A stretch of 64,000 bases of DNA from Paraburkholderia phenoliruptrix. GTDB taxonomy: Bacteria; Pseudomonadota; Gammaproteobacteria; Burkholderiales; Burkholderiaceae. The notes beneath the pieces were generated by a model, which was given only the letters and a program-made list of their open reading frames with translations, made no database searches and was not told the DNA's origin. Positions 1-8,545 of this stretch are shown here, piece by piece. The translations under genes and the position numbers were made by a program. The first letter of the stretch is position 1, and each line of letters begins with the position of its first letter. The stretch covers positions 1 to 64,000 of the forward strand of contig NZ_JAEUAV010000018.1 of NCBI RefSeq assembly GCF_019511605.1, read 5' to 3'.

Positions 1-28
1 GGCGTGGGGCGTGGGGCGTGGAGCGTGC
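1..28. repeat. Short tandem GGCGTGG repeat at window edge
   Basis: Three perfect copies of the heptamer GGCGTGG followed by a degenerate fourth (AGCGTGC). It lies upstream of the GNAT gene and may extend beyond the window. No function is evident. Confidence 0.6.
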
Positions 29-147
29 GGCCTGTAGCGCGCAGCCATGCATGGTTCCAGATTCGAGCCGTTCCGTGGAGCTAACAATGGCGGCGCAATT
101 TTCTTAAGCTGACGGTTTGATCGCCGACATAAACAAGGAGCCTCTGC

Positions 148-609
148 ATGTCCGACACAGTTCACATCCGCCCCGTGAAGCACGCCGATTTCGACGCATG
201 GCTGCCGCTCTGGGACGGCTACAACGCGTTCTATGGCCGCTCGGGCGAAACCGCCTTGCCGCGGGAGATCACGCAGCTCACGTGGAGCCGCTTTTTCGAC
301 GTGTATGAGCCAATGCACGCAATGGTTGCCGAACGCGCCGGCCAGTTGCTGGGCCTCGTCCATTTCCTGTATCACCGCCACACGACGCTCGCGGGGCCGA
401 TCTGCTATCTGCAGGACCTGTACACGCTTCAAACCGAGCGCGGCAAAGGCGTGGGCCGCGCGTTGATCGAAGCGGTGTATGCGCGCGCGAAAGCAGATGG
501 CTCGCAGCGAGTCTATTGGCAGACGCATGAGACGAACCAGACGGCGATGAAACTGTACGACACGGTGGCAGACAAGTCGGGGTTCGTGGTCTACAGGAAG
601 CAGCTTTGA
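148..609 (+). CDS. GNAT family N-acetyltransferase
   Basis: A 153-residue single-domain GNAT protein predicted to transfer an acetyl group from acetyl-CoA to a small molecule or protein amine; the substrate cannot be read from sequence. The acetyl-CoA pyrophosphate loop is visible near residues 97-104 (ERGKGVGRAL, matching Q/RxxGxG/A), and the following helix plus the TxxxNxxAxxLYD segment near 128-138 is typical of GNAT motif B. The ATG was chosen because AAGGAG sits at 134-139, a normal distance upstream. It stands alone: no other gene on its strand is close enough for an obvious operon. The length is normal for the family. Confidence 0.9.
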   Translation: MSDTVHIRPVKHADFDAWLPLWDGYNAFYGRSGETALPREITQLTWSRFFDVYEPMHAMVAERAGQLLGLVHFLYHRHTTLAGPICYLQDLYTLQTERGKGVGRALIEAVYARAKADGSQRVYWQTHETNQTAMKLYDTVADKSGFVVYRKQL

Positions 610-850
610 GCTGAAGTCTCAAAACGCGAGGCGGGAGGTGGCAGCGGCGTTTCTTATGCAGTTCGCAACGCCACGATCCGGTAGAGCGGAAAGCGTTTGC
701 CGGAGCGCGTTGCCTCGCCACAGTATTTTGCAATTCATCAATTTGGGACCAACGCGATAACGCTTCGCGGTGCTATGCTTTGATCCGGTCCGCTGCGCGA
801 GGCCTCGCTGCCACGCCTTCGTTCCGATCAAGCGTCCGGAGGCCACGCTC

Positions 851-1138
851 ATGTCCAATGCCGTGCAGATTCAGGTTGCCGCTTCGCATCTCTACCCCGG
901 TTGCGCCGTGCATATCGCGCACTTGCCGGAACCGGCGCGGGCAGCGGACGCCACCGTCGAATTCGCCGACGGATCCGGCGCCCACGCCACCTGCCATCTG
1001 CGGGCGCACGACGAACTCGAACTGACCGTAGACGGTTACGCAACGCAACAGCGTCACCCGGTCAACGCCCGACACTGGCTGCTGCTTGCCGTCGATGCAA
1101 CGCACAACAGTTGGCGCGTCAAGCGCCGCTTGCCCTAG
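851..1138 (+). CDS. Hypothetical protein, 95 residues
   Basis: A small predicted cytoplasmic protein that I do not recognise. It has no signal peptide or membrane segment, and is rich in Ala and His with two Cys (about residues 18 and 49). The open frame extends upstream to 770, but the ATG at 851 follows CGGAGG (836-842) at good spacing and is the likely start. It lies between the GNAT gene and the exported phosphoesterase in the same direction, with 145 bp before the next gene. Alternating charged and hydrophobic segments (VEFADGSG, LELTVDGY) suggest a beta-rich fold, which is inference only. Confidence 0.6.
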   Translation: MSNAVQIQVAASHLYPGCAVHIAHLPEPARAADATVEFADGSGAHATCHLRAHDELELTVDGYATQQRHPVNARHWLLLAVDATHNSWRVKRRLP

Positions 1139-1283
1139 CTGCGCAAGCGCCGCATTGCATCGCAACAGCAGGCCGGTGCATTCTTGCGCCGGCAGTCCCA
1201 ACAGAATCCCGTAACTTCAGCCGGCGTCTCGTGCGCCGCCCGAGCCGCATGTCACGCTCGCCACGCCTACTCGGAACCAACCG

Positions 1284-2993
1284 ATGACAGACCACGACTC
1301 CTCCCTGCCGCCCGGCGCCGACCGCGCCGATCAAGCCGCCAGTGCTGCGGGCGATCCCCACAATCCCGAGCGCCGCCGTGTGCTCACGGGCCTGGCAGCG
1401 GTCGGCCTGGGACTCGCGCTGAGCGGTTGCAAGACCGACGAACTCGCAGGCGGCGGCGCACCGCGCAGCGCGGCGGATCTGCGGCTCGACGCCGCGCTGC
1501 GCGATCAGGTCAAGCAGATCGTGGTGATCTACGCGGAAAACCGCAGTTTTACGAACCTGTTCGGCAATTTTCCGGGGCTTCAATATCCGCTGGATTCGGT
1601 CAGCGCAGAGCGCTATCTGCAACTCGACCGCGACGGCAAGACGCCGCTGCCGCGCTTGCCGGCAATCTGGGGGGGCCTCGTGCCGCAAGCGCAGGAAGTG
1701 GATGGCAAGCGCTACATGATCGGCCAGAAGGACCTCGGCAATCTGCGTAACGGGCCTTTTCATCTCACCGACGCGCACGGCGCGCCGCTGCCCACCGGCG
1801 TCATCACACGCGACCTCGTGCATCGCTTCTATCAGAACCAGATGCAGATCAACGCGGGGCGCAACAACCAGTTTGCCGCGTGGGGCGATTCGGGCGGCCT
1901 CGTCATGGGCCATTACCGCAATTCCGCCGACACGCTCAAGCTCTGGAGCCTCGCGCAGCAATACACGCTGTGCGACAACTTCTTCATGTCCGCGTTCGGC
2001 GGCTCGTGGCTGAACCACATCTTTCTGATTTCGGCGCAGGCGCCGTTCTATCCCGACATTCACAACAGCCCGGCGAGAAAGCTGGTGTCGGTGGTGGAAG
2101 GCGACGATCCGACGGGCGCCCGGCTGAAGCTCGCAGCAGACTCGCCGGCCTCGGCACTCGACGGCCCGCCGAAGTTCGTCAACGACGGCGCCTTCACTGC
2201 CGACGGCTACGCGGTGAACACCATGGCGGCGCCGTATCAGCCGAGCAACGTGCGCCCGGTCGAAGGCGGCAACCCTGCATTCGCGGATGCGTCGAATCCG
2301 CGCGTGTTGCCGCCGCAAACCTACGCGACCATCGGCGACCGTCTCTCGGACAAAGGTGTGGACTGGGCCTGGTACAGCGGCGGGTGGCAATACGCACTGG
2401 AGCATCAGGACACGGGCGCGGTGCCCGACTTCCAGTATCACCACCAGCCGTTCAACTACTTCGCCAACTACGCGCCCGGCACTGCTGCGCGGCGCAAATA
2501 TCTGCGCGACGCCGGGCTTGGCGAAGACGCTTCGACCAACCATCTGCTTGCCGACATCGACGCGGGGCGCCTGCCCGCCGTCACCTTCTACAAGCCACAG
2601 GGCAACCTGAACATGCACGCCGGCTATGCGGACGTCGAATCGGGCGACCGGCATATCGCACGCGTAATCGAGCATATTCAGCGCGGCCCGCAGTGGGCCA
2701 ATACGGTGGTGATTGTCACCGTGGACGAAAACGGCGGCTGGTGGGATCCGGTCGCGCCGCCGCTTGGCGACCGTTGGGGTCCGGGCTCGCGCATTCCCGC
2801 GCTGGTCATTTCGCCGCTCGCCAAAAAGGGCTTCGTGGATCACACCGTGTACGACACCAATTCGATTCTTCGCCTGATCAGCCGTGTGCACGGGCTTGCG
2901 CCGCTTCCCGGCGTGGTGGCGCGCGACCGCGCGTTCGCCCGCAACGGTCTGGCGCCGCTCGGTGATTTGACTGCGCCGTTGGACCTCGCGTGA
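1284..2993 (+). CDS. Tat-exported phosphoesterase (acid phosphatase / phospholipase C superfamily)
   Basis: A 569-residue member of the alkaline-phosphatase-like phosphoesterase family that includes bacterial phospholipases C and AcpA-type acid phosphatases. The N-terminus has a twin-arginine stretch (ERRRVLTG, residues 29-36), a hydrophobic core and a lipobox-like LALSGC ending at Cys49, so it is probably a Tat substrate and possibly a lipoprotein. Family motifs are clear: the metal-binding ENRSF near residue 88, GGSWLNH near 240, and TVDENGGWWD near 480. It probably hydrolyses phosphomonoesters or phospholipids in the periplasm or outside the cell; the exact substrate is not readable. The C-terminal extra domains of some haemolytic phospholipases C are absent. 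It is monocistronic in appearance. Confidence 0.85.
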   Translation: MTDHDSSLPPGADRADQAASAAGDPHNPERRRVLTGLAAVGLGLALSGCKTDELAGGGAPRSAADLRLDAALRDQVKQIVVIYAENRSFTNLFGNFPGLQYPLDSVSAERYLQLDRDGKTPLPRLPAIWGGLVPQAQEVDGKRYMIGQKDLGNLRNGPFHLTDAHGAPLPTGVITRDLVHRFYQNQMQINAGRNNQFAAWGDSGGLVMGHYRNSADTLKLWSLAQQYTLCDNFFMSAFGGSWLNHIFLISAQAPFYPDIHNSPARKLVSVVEGDDPTGARLKLAADSPASALDGPPKFVNDGAFTADGYAVNTMAAPYQPSNVRPVEGGNPAFADASNPRVLPPQTYATIGDRLSDKGVDWAWYSGGWQYALEHQDTGAVPDFQYHHQPFNYFANYAPGTAARRKYLRDAGLGEDASTNHLLADIDAGRLPAVTFYKPQGNLNMHAGYADVESGDRHIARVIEHIQRGPQWANTVVIVTVDENGGWWDPVAPPLGDRWGPGSRIPALVISPLAKKGFVDHTVYDTNSILRLISRVHGLAPLPGVVARDRAFARNGLAPLGDLTAPLDLA

Positions 2994-3176
2994 AGCTATT
3001 CGAAGAGCGCGACGAACAATGGTCGGGAGAACGTGCCGGCCAGCGGTGCGCTCGCAACAAAAGCCCGCGGCTTCGCGTGGACTATTGCAGCGCGAAAACT
3101 CATACCTTGGTCTTGATTAACCGGTGCTGCGACATAGACTGATAAGGCAATTCTTCGCACTTCGCACGGAACTGAT

Positions 3177-3536
3177 ATGCGCCTGACTATCCTTATTAAC
3201 GGTTCCGATCCCACCGTCAGTCATGACTACGCTGTGCTGTGGCTCGACACCGACGAACATCGGTGGTCGAGAGAAGCGCACCAGGGGATCGATCTGCCTC
3301 CTTGGGGCGAACTACGCGACGACAATGGCGTGACGACGTTGTGCGGGCCCAGTAACGAAGCGCCGTTGTGCACGCTGCGCGGCCTGCATGTGGATCGCAA
3401 ACAGCGCGTAAGCGCGGCACAGGGTGACGCTGCCTGGACCACGCTGCGCACTCATGCGCCCACCAGCGGTTTCTGGCGTTTGCAAGCGGTCGATCGTCAA
3501 AAAGTGCACGCGGAAAACAGCGTGTTCGGCAATTAA
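3177..3536 (+). CDS. DUF3564-type protein
   Basis: A 119-residue protein resembling the DUF3564 family, which I know mainly from Burkholderia and relatives; function unknown. Features are an N-terminal MRLTILINGSDP strand, a WLDTDEHRWSREAHQGIDLP block and a central CGPSNEAPLCTLRGLH segment. There is no signal peptide or membrane helix, so it is probably cytoplasmic. The upstream Shine-Dalgarno is weak (ACGGA at 3166-3170). It is flanked by intergenic gaps of 183 bp and 386 bp, so it appears to be a single-gene unit. The family assignment rests on recalled sequence similarity, not on a search. Confidence 0.7.
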   Translation: MRLTILINGSDPTVSHDYAVLWLDTDEHRWSREAHQGIDLPPWGELRDDNGVTTLCGPSNEAPLCTLRGLHVDRKQRVSAAQGDAAWTTLRTHAPTSGFWRLQAVDRQKVHAENSVFGN

Positions 3537-3922
3537 TTCCAATTAGTTCCCGCCTTTGTCCCAGTCGGTCGGAAATTCTCACGCGCGGTGATCGGTCCGC
3601 GCGTGGGCGTCCTTTTGTCGGGCGAGTGCTTGCGGGTGTCATACCTGCGAGCGCCGACCGTTCCACTTTCGTCGTCTCACTTCCTTCGCGCGCGCTTTAA
3701 GCCGGTCTTAAGTTTGCGTGCGTACAGTAGGACTTCCACGCATTCGGGTCGCTGCAAGGCGGCCCATTTTTTTGCCCGCAAGATTCCGCACCGGTCGCCT
3801 CGTCGTCATGCCGGGTCGTGCCTGGTCATGGCAAGCAAGCTTTCCCGCGTCCGCGAATCGCCACTTTTTGTCGAGCATCGACGCTATACTTTGCGCCCTT
3901 TTCCAGCCCTCACGTCCGACAC
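3537..3922 (+). other. Gene-free region upstream of the nuclease gene
   Basis: 386 bp with no convincing gene. Frames in it read through but lack ribosome-binding sites and family features. It probably carries the promoter of the nuclease gene: TATACT at 3885-3890 lies 33 nt before the start codon. Nothing else was seen. Confidence 0.5.
3868..3890 (+). promoter_or_regulatory. Possible sigma-70 promoter of the nuclease gene
   Basis: A near-consensus -10 hexamer TATACT at 3885-3890 is followed by the start codon at 3923. The matching -35 position (CACTTT about 17 nt upstream) is poor, so this is a low-confidence call. Confidence 0.35.
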
Positions 3923-4672
3923 ATGAAGAAGTGGCTTTTCTGCCTGCTCGCTGCGTTTGCTGCCACCGCCAGCGCGGCGCCTTCCTGCACCCAGTTCACG
4001 CCCAATGCGCAATGGCCGGTTCTGACCAACCAGAAGATGACGCCGAAAACGCGCATGCTCTGCTACAGCGATTTCGCCGTCCTGCACTCCGGCATCACGC
4101 ACGGTCCGTTGTGGTCTGCCGAGCATCTGACCCGCGACCATATCGAAGCAGCAAAGGACATGGTGCGCACCAACAAGTTTTTCGAAGACGCGCGTCTGCC
4201 TGAGGGCGAAGGCGCGACGCTCGCCGACTACAAGCGCAGCGGCTTCGACCGCGGGCACATGAGTCCCGCCGGCAATCGCTGGAATGCCCAGGCGATGGCA
4301 CAATCGTTTTCGCTTGCCAATGTCGTGCCGCAGAATCGCGAGAACAATCAGCGCTTGTGGTCGCGCATTGAAACGTCGGTGCGCAAAATCGCCATGACGT
4401 ACGACGATACGTATGTCGTCACCGGCCCGATGTTCAGCGGACAGCAACTGCAGACAATCGGAGCGACGCGCGTGTTCGTGCCGACACAACTGTTCAAGGC
4501 GGTTTATGTGCCTGCGCGGCAACTGGCGTTCGCAGTGATAGTCGACAACGTATCGACGAACCGCTATGAAATCCGGACGATTCACGAACTCGAGGCAGCC
4601 TCGGGCATCCGCTTTCCGGGCATTCCGGAAAACCTCAAAGATCAGCGACCAGGAGGACTCAAAGGTGTTTAA
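3923..4672 (+). CDS. Secreted DNA/RNA non-specific endonuclease (NucA/NucB-Serratia type)
   Basis: A 249-residue nuclease of the beta-beta-alpha metal family. A Sec signal peptide is visible (MKKWLFCLLAAFAATASA, cleavage near residue 19), so it acts in the periplasm or outside the cell. The catalytic motif DRGHMSP spans residues 109-115, with the general-base His at 112. The metal-binding Asn region follows in NVVPQNRENNQ (133-143). The open frame extends to 3818, but the ATG at 3923 starts directly on the signal peptide. The last 8 nt overlap the start of a small downstream gene, which suggests translational coupling. Expected role: degradation of extracellular nucleic acids for nutrients or against competitors. 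Confidence 0.9.
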   Translation: MKKWLFCLLAAFAATASAAPSCTQFTPNAQWPVLTNQKMTPKTRMLCYSDFAVLHSGITHGPLWSAEHLTRDHIEAAKDMVRTNKFFEDARLPEGEGATLADYKRSGFDRGHMSPAGNRWNAQAMAQSFSLANVVPQNRENNQRLWSRIETSVRKIAMTYDDTYVVTGPMFSGQQLQTIGATRVFVPTQLFKAVYVPARQLAFAVIVDNVSTNRYEIRTIHELEAASGIRFPGIPENLKDQRPGGLKGV

Positions 4673-4925
4673 ACCTTACTCGAACGACGACGACGTGCTG
4701 AACATCCAGGGCGACGCTATGACCGTGAGCAACGGCACGACGCGCGTGGTCCTGAACGGCACGCTGGAAATCACCCAGGACCAGCGCGGGCTGAAGGCCG
4801 CACTCGCATTGAAGGAAGCCTTGGACGCCGTGGTGGCGGCATTGCAGGCGCACCCGGCACTGCCCGCAAAAGCGAAGGACGAGCCGGATGAAAAGCCAGG
4901 CGTCGTGCAAAATCCGTTTCAGTGA
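4665..4925 (+). CDS. Small protein coupled to the nuclease gene (GTG start)
   Basis: An 86-residue acidic protein of unknown function. The GTG at 4665 is preceded by AGGAGGA (4651-4657), a strong Shine-Dalgarno lying inside the end of the nuclease gene; the two genes overlap by 8 nt. An alternative ATG exists at 4720 without an equally good site. The protein has no signal peptide, a beta-rich N-terminal half (DDDVLNIQGDAMTV, TTRVVLNGTLEI) and a predicted amphipathic helix near residues 42-62, then a charged Pro-rich tail. The tight coupling suggests a role linked to the nuclease, such as inhibitor or accessory factor, but this is inference; it may be a conserved protein with an unrelated role. 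Confidence 0.7.
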   Translation: MFKPYSNDDDVLNIQGDAMTVSNGTTRVVLNGTLEITQDQRGLKAALALKEALDAVVAALQAHPALPAKAKDEPDEKPGVVQNPFQ

Positions 4926-5133
4926 TGCACAACGATCGTTAGACGGTTGCGCGCCAGGACGGCGCGCGTATTCAGCACCCTGATATGTTTCTGCGGCTGC
5001 GCTGTAGTTACGTTTTGTCACCAGAGCATCGTCAACTGCTGTCTTCCAGGCCGCGTTAAACCGGCAGCGCTGAACGATTCGGCGCTCACGAATCCACTCA
5101 TACGGATTCAACGGTTAAACAAGGAGTCAAACC

Positions 5134-5523
5134 ATGAAGACGCTTTTCGCCGCTCTCGCTTCCGCACTGCTCGTGTCGACCGCTTTCGCACAAACGGCGG
5201 CACCGGCACCGTCGCAATCCTCGCAATCCGCACAAGCGCAGCCCGCCGGCCAGGCGAATCTGAAGGCAAGCACCGACGTGCAAACCGGCGCATCGGACCA
5301 AAGCGCGGCTACGGCCAAAGCGCCGGCCAAAACAACGGACAAAGCGACTGCCAAACCGCATGTGAAAACGTCTTCGAAGCACGTCGCAAAGAAGCATAAA
5401 GCCGTGAAGAAAACGTCGACCGATTCCAGCGCGGCAAAAGCGAAAACGGACGACGCGCAAGAGACCAGCAATGCGCCAATGAACCCCGACGGCGCGAAGA
5501 CCGGCACCACCAAAACGCAATAA
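5134..5523 (+). CDS. Secreted Ala/Lys/Thr-rich protein (acid-shock-like composition)
   Basis: A 129-residue protein with a clear Sec signal peptide (MKTLFAALASALLVSTAFA, cut near residue 19). The mature part is low-complexity: a Gln/Ala/Pro/Ser-rich start, then a basic block around residues 65-95 rich in Lys, Thr, Ala and His (KHVAKKHKAVKK), and a more acidic Asp/Asn tail. The composition recalls periplasmic acid-shock (Asr-type) proteins, but no homology is claimed. AAGGAG at 5120-5125 supports the start. A strong terminator follows at 5614-5639. It appears monocistronic. Confidence 0.75.
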   Translation: MKTLFAALASALLVSTAFAQTAAPAPSQSSQSAQAQPAGQANLKASTDVQTGASDQSAATAKAPAKTTDKATAKPHVKTSSKHVAKKHKAVKKTSTDSSAAKAKTDDAQETSNAPMNPDGAKTGTTKTQ

Positions 5524-5613
5524 CACGTGCACGGTTGCGGCGCGCACCGGCCACGCGGGCATTAAAACTCACAACGCAGATAATCGGAGCCGGGCCAAGC
5601 CGTTCAGGGAGGG

Positions 5614-5639
5614 GGCGAGTCGCATGACTCGCCTTTTTT
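5614..5639 (+). terminator. Rho-independent terminator
   Basis: Perfect 8-bp stem GGCGAGTC/GACTCGCC with a GCAT loop and six T. It ends the secreted-protein transcript and lies between convergent genes. Confidence 0.9.
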
Positions 5640-5701
5640 ACGTGGACATGAGCGCGAAAAAATGCAAGGCAGCATCTGCACCGACAGCGCTGCACATTCT
5701 G

Positions 5702-6415
5702 TCAATCTCGAGCCGTGTGCAACTGCGCGAACTCTGCAAGCCTGCGCGCATCGACGATCTCGATCTCCGCGTAACCAAGCTTTAATGCACCCTGCGTTTC
5801 CAGCTGCTTCAGCACCTGGTTGATGGTTTGCCGCGACAGCGCCAGCATCATCGCAAGATCTTCCTGTGGCACGTTGATGACGCGGCGCAGGGCCCCCGCC
5901 TCACCATAGCCGCCCGCCATCAGCAGCAACCTGCGCGCGATGCGTTGCGCGGCCGGCAGCAACGCGGCTTCTTCTATCGCCTCGAAGGCGAGACGCAGCT
6001 TGTGCGTGAGCAACAAGCCGAAGCTGTGCCAATACGCCGGCGTGCGTTCGAGCAGCGCAGCGAGTGTCGCGCGCGGCACATGAAACAGTTCGGTGTCGCG
6101 TTCCGCATAAGCGTCGTGGGTTCGCGGGCGATTATCAAACAGCGCGATTTCGCCGAACCAGTTCACCGGTTCGATGACGGCCAGCAGCGCCTCCTTGCCG
6201 CTTACACTCGCCGCGCCGATGCGCATCAGGCCGCCAAGCACGCAATAGAGACCGTCGTCGGCGTCGCCGCGCGAGAAGAGACGCTCGCCAGCAGCAAGAC
6301 GCGTTATTCGTCCCGCCTCGGTCAGTTGTGCCTGCAACGCCGCCGGCGCCGCGCGGAACCACACGCTGCCTGCAAGCCGCGCGGCAAGCTCTGTCGACGG
6401 AATACTTGCGGTCAT
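5702..6415 (-). CDS. Crp/Fnr family transcriptional regulator
   Basis: A 237-residue regulator with an N-terminal cyclic-nucleotide-binding-like beta roll (about residues 20-135; GERLFSRGDADDGLYCVLGG and the WFGEIALFDNRPRTHDA stretch) and a C-terminal winged helix-turn-helix (about 160-225), whose recognition part reads MMLALSRQTINQVLKQLE. There is no Fnr-type cysteine cluster, so it is more Crp-like; the effector is unknown. The frame is open upstream to 6577, but the ATG at 6415 opens directly onto the family's normal N-terminus. It is divergent from the DUF962 gene across 90 bp, which it may regulate. Confidence 0.88.
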   Translation of the reverse strand: MTASIPSTELAARLAGSVWFRAAPAALQAQLTEAGRITRLAAGERLFSRGDADDGLYCVLGGLMRIGAASVSGKEALLAVIEPVNWFGEIALFDNRPRTHDAYAERDTELFHVPRATLAALLERTPAYWHSFGLLLTHKLRLAFEAIEEAALLPAAQRIARRLLLMAGGYGEAGALRRVINVPQEDLAMMLALSRQTINQVLKQLETQGALKLGYAEIEIVDARRLAEFAQLHTARD

Positions 6416-6505
6416 GGAGTCGCGCCTGTGCCGATTGTCGGCTACCCGATGGTTTGAAATTGCGATCGCCGCGATTATGCTGACTTTAACCGAGGAGCGG
6501 CATCC

Positions 6506-7048
6506 ATGAGAACGCTGACACAGCAGCTTGCGCAGTATGCGGCTTACCATCGCGACCGGCGCAACATCGCCACGCATTTCGTCGGCATTCCGCTCATCGT
6601 GCTGGCGTTGGCGGTTCTGCTGAGTCGTCCGTCTTTCGCGCTCGTTGCGCCTTCATTGACGTTGTCGCCGGCGTGTCTGCTGTTCGTTGCCGCCACGCTC
6701 TACTACCTTGTGCTCGACGTGGCGCTCGGTTCGATAATGGCGGTCGTCTCTGCGCTGTGCGTCGCATTCGGCCAGTGGACAGCAGCGCTGTCCACCCCGC
6801 TGTGGCTGGCCACGGGCCTTGCGCTCTTCGTGACGGGCTGGGTTTTTCAGTTCATCGGCCACGTTGCATACGAGCATCGCAAACCGGCTTTTGTCGACGA
6901 TGTGATCGGCCTGCTGATCGGCCCGCTTTTCGTCCTGGCCGAAGCGTTGTTCGGCATAGGCTGGCGACCCGCATTGCACGACGCGATAGAGCGCGAGGCG
7001 GGGCCCACGCGCGTGAACGAGCGCAATGCCGCCGCGCACAGACAATAG
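6506..7048 (+). CDS. DUF962 / Mpo1-like membrane protein
   Basis: A 180-residue integral membrane protein of the Mpo1-like (DUF962, YGL010w-related) family. Known eukaryotic members are Fe(II)-dependent dioxygenases that remove one carbon from 2-hydroxy fatty acids; the activity of bacterial members is less certain. The characteristic N-terminal YAAYHRDRRNIATHFVGIP (with His residues at about 14 and 23) is followed by four hydrophobic segments, and a second His-containing motif (QFIGHVAYEHRKPA) lies near residues 114-127. GAGGAG upstream (6492-6497) supports the start. It is divergent from the Crp/Fnr-type gene. Confidence 0.85.
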   Translation: MRTLTQQLAQYAAYHRDRRNIATHFVGIPLIVLALAVLLSRPSFALVAPSLTLSPACLLFVAATLYYLVLDVALGSIMAVVSALCVAFGQWTAALSTPLWLATGLALFVTGWVFQFIGHVAYEHRKPAFVDDVIGLLIGPLFVLAEALFGIGWRPALHDAIEREAGPTRVNERNAAAHRQ

Positions 7049-7127
7049 CGACACTAGATTCGGCCCCCAAGGGCGTGCCGCCCCAGCGGCCGATCGCGCT
7101 CCACCGAACTGCGCAGCTCCTGCCGCG

Positions 7128-8018
7128 TCACCCGAAGCGCACGAACCTCATGCTATGCAGCGCCGTGAGTGCGACCGCGATCCAGATGGGAACATAGGTC
7201 GCCAATAGCGCGGCGCTCAGCGTCTCGCCAAGCAGCGTGACCGACACCAGCACCAGCAAAACCGGCTCGACGTAGCCGAGAATGCCAAACAATGCGACCG
7301 GCAACAGGCGGCTCGCAGTCAGGTAGGAAGCGAGCGCGAGCGTGCTCAATGCGCCAAGACCCGGCAACAGCAGCAGCCACATGTCGAGGCGCCCGGCAAT
7401 GAGCGGAAGCGATCCGCCGCTCAAAACGAACGCGACGGCTGCGGGCAGCAACAGAATCATTTCGACGGTGAAGACCGCGAGCGAATCGAACTGTATTTTG
7501 CGCCGCAACACGAAGTAAGGCGGATAACCGAGCGCAACCAGCAGCGTGGGCCAGGAGAATGCGCCGGTCGACCACAATTCATGCGCGACGCCCACCGCCG
7601 CGCACAGCACCGCGGCCCACTGCAACGGTTCGAGGCGCTCACGATAGTAAAAGCGCCCCACCAGCACCATGACGAGCGGCAGCAGGAAATAGCCAAGCGA
7701 CACTTCGAGCATGCGCCCGTGCAGCGGCGCCCAAAGAAAGACCCACAATTGCGCGCCGAGCAACGCGGCGGCCGTGACTGTCGCAACGCCTAGCAGGGGC
7801 TGCGTCACCATTCGGTAAACAAGCTGCCGCAAAATCGGCATGCGTTTGCGCAACGCGACAAGCAGCAGCGCGCCTGGCACGGTCCAGATAATGCGCCAGG
7901 CGAAGATGTCGAGGCCGCTAAGCGGTGCGAGCAGCGTCGCGTAGGCTGAGAGCAGCGCAAACATCGCACACGCACTAACCGATAACGCAATGCCGCGCCG
8001 CGGCGAATACTGGTTCAT
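7128..8018 (-). CDS. rarD: EamA-family transporter RarD
   Basis: A 296-residue inner-membrane protein of the drug/metabolite transporter superfamily, with about ten hydrophobic segments forming two EamA repeats. The sequence pattern is that of RarD-type permeases (MNQYSPRRGIALSV at the start, LSGLDIFAWRIIW in the first repeat, LGYPPYFVLRRK in the middle). RarD is named from chloramphenicol sensitivity; the physiological substrate is not known. The frame extends upstream to 8258, but the ATG at 8018 gives the usual family length. It is divergent from egtD across a 527-bp gap. Confidence 0.88.
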   Translation of the reverse strand: MNQYSPRRGIALSVSACAMFALLSAYATLLAPLSGLDIFAWRIIWTVPGALLLVALRKRMPILRQLVYRMVTQPLLGVATVTAAALLGAQLWVFLWAPLHGRMLEVSLGYFLLPLVMVLVGRFYYRERLEPLQWAAVLCAAVGVAHELWSTGAFSWPTLLVALGYPPYFVLRRKIQFDSLAVFTVEMILLLPAAVAFVLSGGSLPLIAGRLDMWLLLLPGLGALSTLALASYLTASRLLPVALFGILGYVEPVLLVLVSVTLLGETLSAALLATYVPIWIAVALTALHSMRFVRFG

Positions 8019-8545
8019 TGTGCGGTCTGCTGCGCTGTGTTGTGACGCATCGCGAGAGCTGTGGTCATTGAGAGGTGCAGGTAGTGAGCCGCGCTTACGC
8101 GCCGCTGTCCGTCGTTTCATCTGACGATGCAAGCCGCGCATTCTAGCCGGTTTGAGCATGCGGCAGACGCGTGCAACGTTTTTCCATGAGGCGCAAGGGC
8201 AGCACTGCAACTGCACTTCAGCGGCGATGCAAACGTGGCAACGGCACGACAACGGCACGGCAAAGGAAGGCAGCGGCCCTGAAACGACGGCGAATTAATT
8301 CGTGCACATCTCGCGTCGATGAACTAGAACGTAACTTCACGCGCGCGACACGAGCCGCGCGCCTTCATCGCCACACGGCACTCCGTAGTCAAGCGCGAAT
8401 CTTGCTTCGGAATCTGCCGCAGCGTTTGCAATATCAACGAGCCGGGCCGGACTGCCGGACCCGCTTTCCTTGCGGCACGCAACGATCTTTACGTGCGCCG
8501 CGCCCCGACACCACCCCGCTCACCGAAGTGACTACTGGAGACAGC
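8019..8545. other. Gene-free region between rarD and egtD
   Basis: 527 bp that should hold both divergent promoters. Seen in it: a near-tandem direct repeat of CAACGGCACG (8239-8248 and 8250-8259) and the 12-bp palindrome CGAATTAATTCG (8291-8302). Open frames extending rarD and egtD into it are Arg-rich with no domain similarity, so they are treated as non-coding. Confidence 0.5.

Noticed and set aside
8171..8545. 125-codon N-terminal extension of egtD
   Set aside because: It is Arg/Thr-rich without family similarity, and a ribosome-binding site lies just before the ATG at 8546, which gives normal EgtD length.
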